This document shows, in pieces, positions 60,150-64,000 of a stretch of 64,000 bases of DNA. The position numbers and the translations under genes were made by a program. Below the pieces are notes generated by a model. That model worked only from the letters and a program-made list of their open reading frames with translations, made no database searches and was not told where the DNA came from. The DNA lies in contig CBFGRV010000008.1 in NCBI GenBank assembly GCA_965651265.1, positions 1-64,000 on the forward strand, read 5' to 3'. The DNA is from CBFGRV01 sp965651265. Lineage in GTDB: Bacteria > Bacteroidota > Rhodothermia > Rhodothermales > VXPQ01. The stretch's first letter is position 1; the number at the start of each line of letters is the position of its first letter.

Positions 60150-60452
60150 CTTCGGTCGCGTTGCAAGAAGGCGACAATTTGACCTACAAACATCGGTGAC
60201 TGCCTAGCAGACCAGTTTGGTACGGCTTCTCGAATTTGCGTTTCTCAACACGTACGTGGCTCCTGATTTCGTACGGGTTCCTGCGCCGAAGGCCGTCTGT
60301 GTTCCATGTACATCGGTACCTGAGGTGCTCTGTACGTCACAGCGAAGGCTGAGCGGTCCCATCTATTATTAGTAACGAAGCACGCACACGATTATTGTTC
60401 GTCTCGGCGTTGAGCTCCTGACGTCGGTCGATCAGGCACACACCATCAATAG

Positions 60453-60458
60453 AGGAGG
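60453..60458 (+). promoter_or_regulatory. Shine-Dalgarno of the TonB receptor gene
   Basis: AGGAGG ending 6 nt before the ATG fixes the start at 60465. Confidence 0.75.
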
Positions 60459-60464
60459 TAGCAT

Positions 60465-63400
60465 ATGTTGCGCAAGTGGGGTACACTCGTACTCTTTCTG
60501 CTCGCTACGCCTGTCCTGGCGCTAGCGCAAAACACAGGCAAGCTCTCCGGACGAGTCTTGGACGCGTCTACGGGTGAGCCCTTGCCTGGAGCCAACGTGG
60601 TTATCGTGGGCACGCAGCTGGGTACGGCAGCGGACGCCGACGGAAGCTACTTTATTCTTGGCGTCCCGGTGGGCACCTACGATGTGCAGGCGTCCTTCGT
60701 CGGGTATCAAGCCCAGACCGTCCAGGCCGTCGACATCAACGCCGACTACACGCGTGAGCTGAACTTCGAGCTCTCGCCGGGCGCCGAGTTGGATGAGATC
60801 GTCGTCGAATACGAGCGACCACTCATTCAGAACGACGCTCTTGGCGTGCCGAGGATCACGACGGCAGAAGAGCTGCAGAACCTGCCGGTTCGTGGCGTGG
60901 CCGACGTGGCCGCCCTGCAGGCTGGAGTCGTCAAGCAGGAAGGCTCCAGCGCCCTGTACGTTCGAGGCGGCCGCGACGAGGAAGTCGCCTACGTCGTCGA
61001 CGGTGTGCCCGTTCTCGGACACATTGCCGTGCCCGACCAGGCCATCCAGGAGCAGGAGATGCTTATCGGCGCCATCCCGGCGAAGTATGGGGGCGTGATG
61101 TCGGGTATCATCTCCGTGACCACGAAGAGTGGCGCGCCGGAGTTCTTCGGCTCGATCGAGGCCATTACCTCCGAGGTTCTCGATCCGTACGGATACAATA
61201 ATGTACAGGCGACATTAGGCGGCCCCATCCTCAAGGATCGGCTCAACTTCTTCATCTCCGGTGAGTACGGGAATTTTGTCGATCCGAGCCCGCGGGCTAT
61301 CGGTTATCCCACGCTTTCCGATGAGAAGCGACAGCTGCTCAACGAGTCGCCGCAGTCCGTTCGCATCGTCAACGTCGAGGATCCGTCCGACATTCGCTTC
61401 ATTCCTTTTCCGACGGACATCGAGTCCGGGACGCACGTAAACGACGTCGTCGCTCTTCTCGAGCAGAACATCCCTGAGGGCTACCAGCTCGCGAGCCAAA
61501 CGCCCTCCCCTCTATACACGGCGAATACGTTTACGGCAGAAGACTTCTCTCGTGAGGCTGCGCGCCCCGGCGATGACCAGAACAATCTCATCTTCAACGG
61601 TAACCTGACCTTCAGCCCTGCCCAATCGATTCGGCTCCGCGTCGGTGGCGGATACGAGCGGGATCGTGGTCGGGAATACAGCTACCTGTACTCGCTGTAT
61701 GCGCCTGAGATGTATCGTAACGACGATCGCAACACATGGCGCATTTTTGGGTCGTGGACACAGTACCTGTCCAACAACACGCTATTCCAGATCGACGCCA
61801 ACTACTCGGACTACGATGGCGTGATGTACGACCCGCGTTTTTCGGATGACGTTCGCGATATGCTCTTCTATGGCGACGTCGATCATCCGGCGAACGCGTT
61901 CGTCCGGAACTACTTCTCCTACAACCCGCAGGACTCGACGTACGTCCATGCGTACGAAGACGGCGATGCGCTCGGCTCGCGAGACATCCACAATAGTTTC
62001 GCACCTCCAGGCATCGACGCGACCGGAGGGTACACGAAGTGGCACTACACGTCCATGGGGCTGCGCGCCAACGCCACGACGCAGATCGGTCTGCATCAGA
62101 TCGAATTCGGTGGCAGCTACTCGAAGCAGACGCAGCGCTACTTCAATATCAATAGCCGAGGACTACCGCTGGCCTTCGCCCGCTACTTCGCCGACGACCG
62201 TCCCGAGATCGGCGGTGGCGTTCAGAGGTATGAGGACATCCCCTTCGGTGAGATGAACTCTGCGGTGTTCTACTATGGCTACAACTACCTGGGGACCGAG
62301 GAGGTCGACGATCAGAACATCGCCAACTTCACGGATCCGAATTACACAGGCGCCGACAAGTACAATATGGCGCCGTACGAGCCGATCTACTACGCCGGCT
62401 ACATCCAGGACAAGATCGAGTATCGCGACCTCGTCGTGAACATCGGCTTGCGTCTGGATGTCTTCGACAACAACGCACTCGTGCTGCGTGACCCATTCGC
62501 GCTCTTCCCGATCGTACGCGCGGGCGAGGTGGATGGAACCCCGAATCGGATCGGCGACGACTTCGCCGTCTACTACAACACGACGGACCAGATCGTCGGA
62601 TACCGCGATCTCGATGGGAACTACTACAACCCACAGGGACAGGACGTCGATGCGAGCGTAGTTGAGTCAGCCGGTCGGCCGCGAGCGAAGGTTCAACGCG
62701 TAACCGAAGAGGTGTTCACGGACTATGATCCGGAGGTGACCCTCCAGCCGCGAATCGGTATCTCGTTCCCCGTAACCAACGAGGCCATCTTCTTCGCGAG
62801 CTACAACGTGGTGAGCCAACGGCCGGCCACCAATCAGTTCGACACCCCGCAGCAGTGGAATCTGGCGGCTCAGGAGTCGAAGCTGAACAACAACCCGGCG
62901 CTTCGTCCTGAGAAGACGACGACCTACGAGCTCGGATTCCGCCAGCGAATCGGCGCACGCGCCGCGCTTCAGATTTCCGGCTTCTACAAGCAGATCGAAA
63001 ACCTGATCAGCCGCCGGATCATCCAGAACGTGTTCCCGAGCAACTACCAGACGTACGGTAATGTTGACTTCGGCACGGTCAAGGGCGTCGAATTCGAATT
63101 CGACCTCCGAAGGACGCGCAACGTAGCGTTGAACGCGAACTACACGTTGTCCTTCGCCGAAGGAACCGGGTCCGATTCGGAGTCGACCTCCCAGATCGTC
63201 TGGCGAATGGAAGAGGATCCGTTCTACCCGCGGTTCATCAGCCCGCTGGACTTCGACCAGCGCCACCGCGCGAACATCACGCTGGATTATCGCCTCGGCG
63301 AGGATGAAGGCCCGCGGCTCTTCGGTGGCTATCCGCTGTCGAACTTCGGCTTCAACGTGGTCGGGACGTTCGGAACGGGTCTCCCGTATACGCGCCGGCT

Positions 63401-63782
63401 CGACACATCGCCGATCTATACGGCATTCAACGGCTTCCTCCTGGGCGAGATCAACGGCGAAAACATGCCATTCACCTCGTCGGTCAATCTTCGTATCGAT
63501 CGTCGCTTCGCTCTGGGTGGCACCAACCTGGTCACCTTCCTCTGGGTGAACAATGTGTTCAACCAGGACAACGTGACCAGGGTGTACGCTCAGACCGGAC
63601 TACCTGACGACGATGCCTATCTGACCAATCCGGAGGGCCGCGACTACGTGAACGGTCTGGCGCAGAATTCCGGCAGCCAGGTGGCACAATCCTTCATCGA
63701 TCACTACAGGATGTCGCTGCGGAATCCGGCCAACTACGGAATCCCGCGCACCATCCGTCTCGGTGTGCGCCTGGACTTCTAA
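60465..63782 (+). CDS. Large TonB-dependent receptor with CarboxypepD-like domain
   Basis: A 1105-residue outer-membrane protein. The signal peptide ends near ALAQ (about residue 22). A CarboxypepD_reg-like domain (about 25-110) shows GEPLPGANVVIVGT and TAADADGSYFILGVPVGTYDV. A plug follows (about 130-235: LPVRGVADVAALQAGVV, YVRGGRDEEVAYVVDGVPV, KYGGVMSGIISVTTKSG). A very large barrel makes up the rest, with the C-terminal aromatic ending GVRLDF. The strong promoter and ribosome-binding site suggest high expression. Ligand unknown; size fits the SusC/oligopeptide-like class, but no SusD-type gene is visible yet. A strong hairpin separates it from an exported protein gene. Confidence 0.92.
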   Translation: MLRKWGTLVLFLLATPVLALAQNTGKLSGRVLDASTGEPLPGANVVIVGTQLGTAADADGSYFILGVPVGTYDVQASFVGYQAQTVQAVDINADYTRELNFELSPGAELDEIVVEYERPLIQNDALGVPRITTAEELQNLPVRGVADVAALQAGVVKQEGSSALYVRGGRDEEVAYVVDGVPVLGHIAVPDQAIQEQEMLIGAIPAKYGGVMSGIISVTTKSGAPEFFGSIEAITSEVLDPYGYNNVQATLGGPILKDRLNFFISGEYGNFVDPSPRAIGYPTLSDEKRQLLNESPQSVRIVNVEDPSDIRFIPFPTDIESGTHVNDVVALLEQNIPEGYQLASQTPSPLYTANTFTAEDFSREAARPGDDQNNLIFNGNLTFSPAQSIRLRVGGGYERDRGREYSYLYSLYAPEMYRNDDRNTWRIFGSWTQYLSNNTLFQIDANYSDYDGVMYDPRFSDDVRDMLFYGDVDHPANAFVRNYFSYNPQDSTYVHAYEDGDALGSRDIHNSFAPPGIDATGGYTKWHYTSMGLRANATTQIGLHQIEFGGSYSKQTQRYFNINSRGLPLAFARYFADDRPEIGGGVQRYEDIPFGEMNSAVFYYGYNYLGTEEVDDQNIANFTDPNYTGADKYNMAPYEPIYYAGYIQDKIEYRDLVVNIGLRLDVFDNNALVLRDPFALFPIVRAGEVDGTPNRIGDDFAVYYNTTDQIVGYRDLDGNYYNPQGQDVDASVVESAGRPRAKVQRVTEEVFTDYDPEVTLQPRIGISFPVTNEAIFFASYNVVSQRPATNQFDTPQQWNLAAQESKLNNNPALRPEKTTTYELGFRQRIGARAALQISGFYKQIENLISRRIIQNVFPSNYQTYGNVDFGTVKGVEFEFDLRRTRNVALNANYTLSFAEGTGSDSESTSQIVWRMEEDPFYPRFISPLDFDQRHRANITLDYRLGEDEGPRLFGGYPLSNFGFNVVGTFGTGLPYTRRLDTSPIYTAFNGFLLGEINGENMPFTSSVNLRIDRRFALGGTNLVTFLWVNNVFNQDNVTRVYAQTGLPDDDAYLTNPEGRDYVNGLAQNSGSQVAQSFIDHYRMSLRNPANYGIPRTIRLGVRLDF

Positions 63783-63795
63783 GCAGGAGCAGGAT

Positions 63796-63824
63796 CGGAG
63801 CCGTCCCGGCCAGGGGCGGCTCCG
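63796..63824 (+). terminator. Strong 12-bp hairpin after the TonB receptor gene
   Basis: CGGAGCCGTCCC pairs with GGGGCGGCTCCG (one G-U pair) around a 5-nt loop, 13 nt after the stop. The next gene starts 50 nt later. Without a U-tract it may be a partial terminator that lowers downstream expression or protects the receptor mRNA. Confidence 0.6.
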
Positions 63825-63874
63825 TGACTCCGATAGCCGTTCTTCATCGACTTTAACTCTGGAGCTTCCAACTC

Positions 63875-64000
63875 ATGAGAATCTCGAGCACGATAAAACT
63901 GCTGCTTCTGGCCGCTGCCCTGCTCTATTCGGTGCCGGCATCTGCGCAGAACTGTAATACAGGTTCGGCGGAGGTCGATCTCCAAGCCAACAACGTTCGG
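63875..64000 (+). CDS. Exported protein, N-terminal part (cut by window end)
   Basis: An open frame from ATG 63875 runs off the right edge with 42 codons visible. It begins with a clear signal peptide: basic start, hydrophobic run LLLLAAALLYS, then the PASAQ cleavage region at about residue 25, followed by NCNTGSAEVDLQANNV. In related genomes genes directly after such TonB receptors encode secreted or T9SS-linked proteins; the identity cannot be read from this fragment. Confidence 0.6.
   Translation, partial: MRISSTIKLLLLAAALLYSVPASAQNCNTGSAEVDLQANNVR

Larger units (their letters stand above)
59890..60464 (+). promoter_or_regulatory. 575-bp intergenic region upstream of the large TonB receptor gene
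   Basis: The longest gap in the window. It holds an inverted repeat (60064-60105), a promoter-like pair (60121-60149), then about 310 nt up to the ATG with no protein-like frame, followed by a strong Shine-Dalgarno. The leader is poorer in G+C than the coding sequences and contains several GTAC/TACG-rich motifs. Whether it encodes an sRNA or regulatory leader cannot be seen by eye. Confidence 0.6.

Overview
The window is a dense, G+C-rich bacterial chromosome segment with 56 protein genes, two of them cut by the window ends. No rRNA, tRNA, CRISPR array or insertion sequence is visible. The gene set points to the Bacteroidota/Rhodothermota side of the FCB group. There are two TonB-dependent receptors with CarboxypepD-like N-terminal domains, a DUF4249 lipoprotein paired with one of them, two PorV/PorQ-type barrels, and secreted proteins with C-terminal domains of the type IX secretion (T9SS) or FlgD type. 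There is also an UpxY-type antiterminator. High G+C and the occasional strong Shine-Dalgarno site favour a Rhodothermota-like organism over a classical Bacteroidales; this is inference.

Layout. 0-5.7 kb: pdxJ (minus), a pseudopilin-like/PilM-like pair, rsmD-coaD, an aspartate-type aminotransferase and a site-2 protease. 5.9-10.3 kb: a translationally coupled four-gene surface module (lipoprotein, propeller with sorting domain, two PorV-like barrels). 10.4-17.1 kb: a CPBP protease, a NagZ-like GH3 lipoprotein, an S9 peptidase, the antiterminator and a YbfF-like esterase. 17.3-26.8 kb: metH, bioY, a TPR protein, a VWA protein, rsmA and mgtE, with heptanucleotide repeat arrays in two of the gaps. 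26.8-32.9 kb (mostly minus): murB-ccmB-ccmC-ccmD-ccmE, with a Cys-type CcmE, then a one-domain MGMT homologue, aroA and adenosine deaminase. 33.1-38.1 kb: tatA, gatA, a TonB receptor and a DUF4249 lipoprotein.

38.2-53.4 kb is a 15-gene surface-polysaccharide cluster on one strand, built around a Wzm/Wzt ABC exporter. It holds five glycosyltransferases, a deacetylase, three stand-alone methyltransferases (one resembling amino-sugar N,N-dimethyltransferases), a DegT-type sugar aminotransferase, two FemAB/GNAT-like proteins and a two-domain phosphotransferase-like protein. Many genes overlap by 4 nt, so the block is probably one operon. The last gene has an A+T-rich 5' part.

53.3-56.6 kb (minus): two consecutive seven-repeat FG-GAP proteins, one with and one without a T9SS sorting domain. 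56.7-64 kb: sucD, engB and serA, then a 575-bp gap holding a near-consensus sigma-70-type promoter, a large TonB-dependent receptor, a strong 12-bp hairpin, and the start of another exported protein.

Functionally the window mixes housekeeping genes (cofactor, amino acid, ribosome maturation, peptidoglycan and cytochrome c biogenesis) with a large share of cell-envelope genes for surface proteins, surface glycan and outer-membrane uptake. All function calls come from motif recognition by eye; no database search was run.
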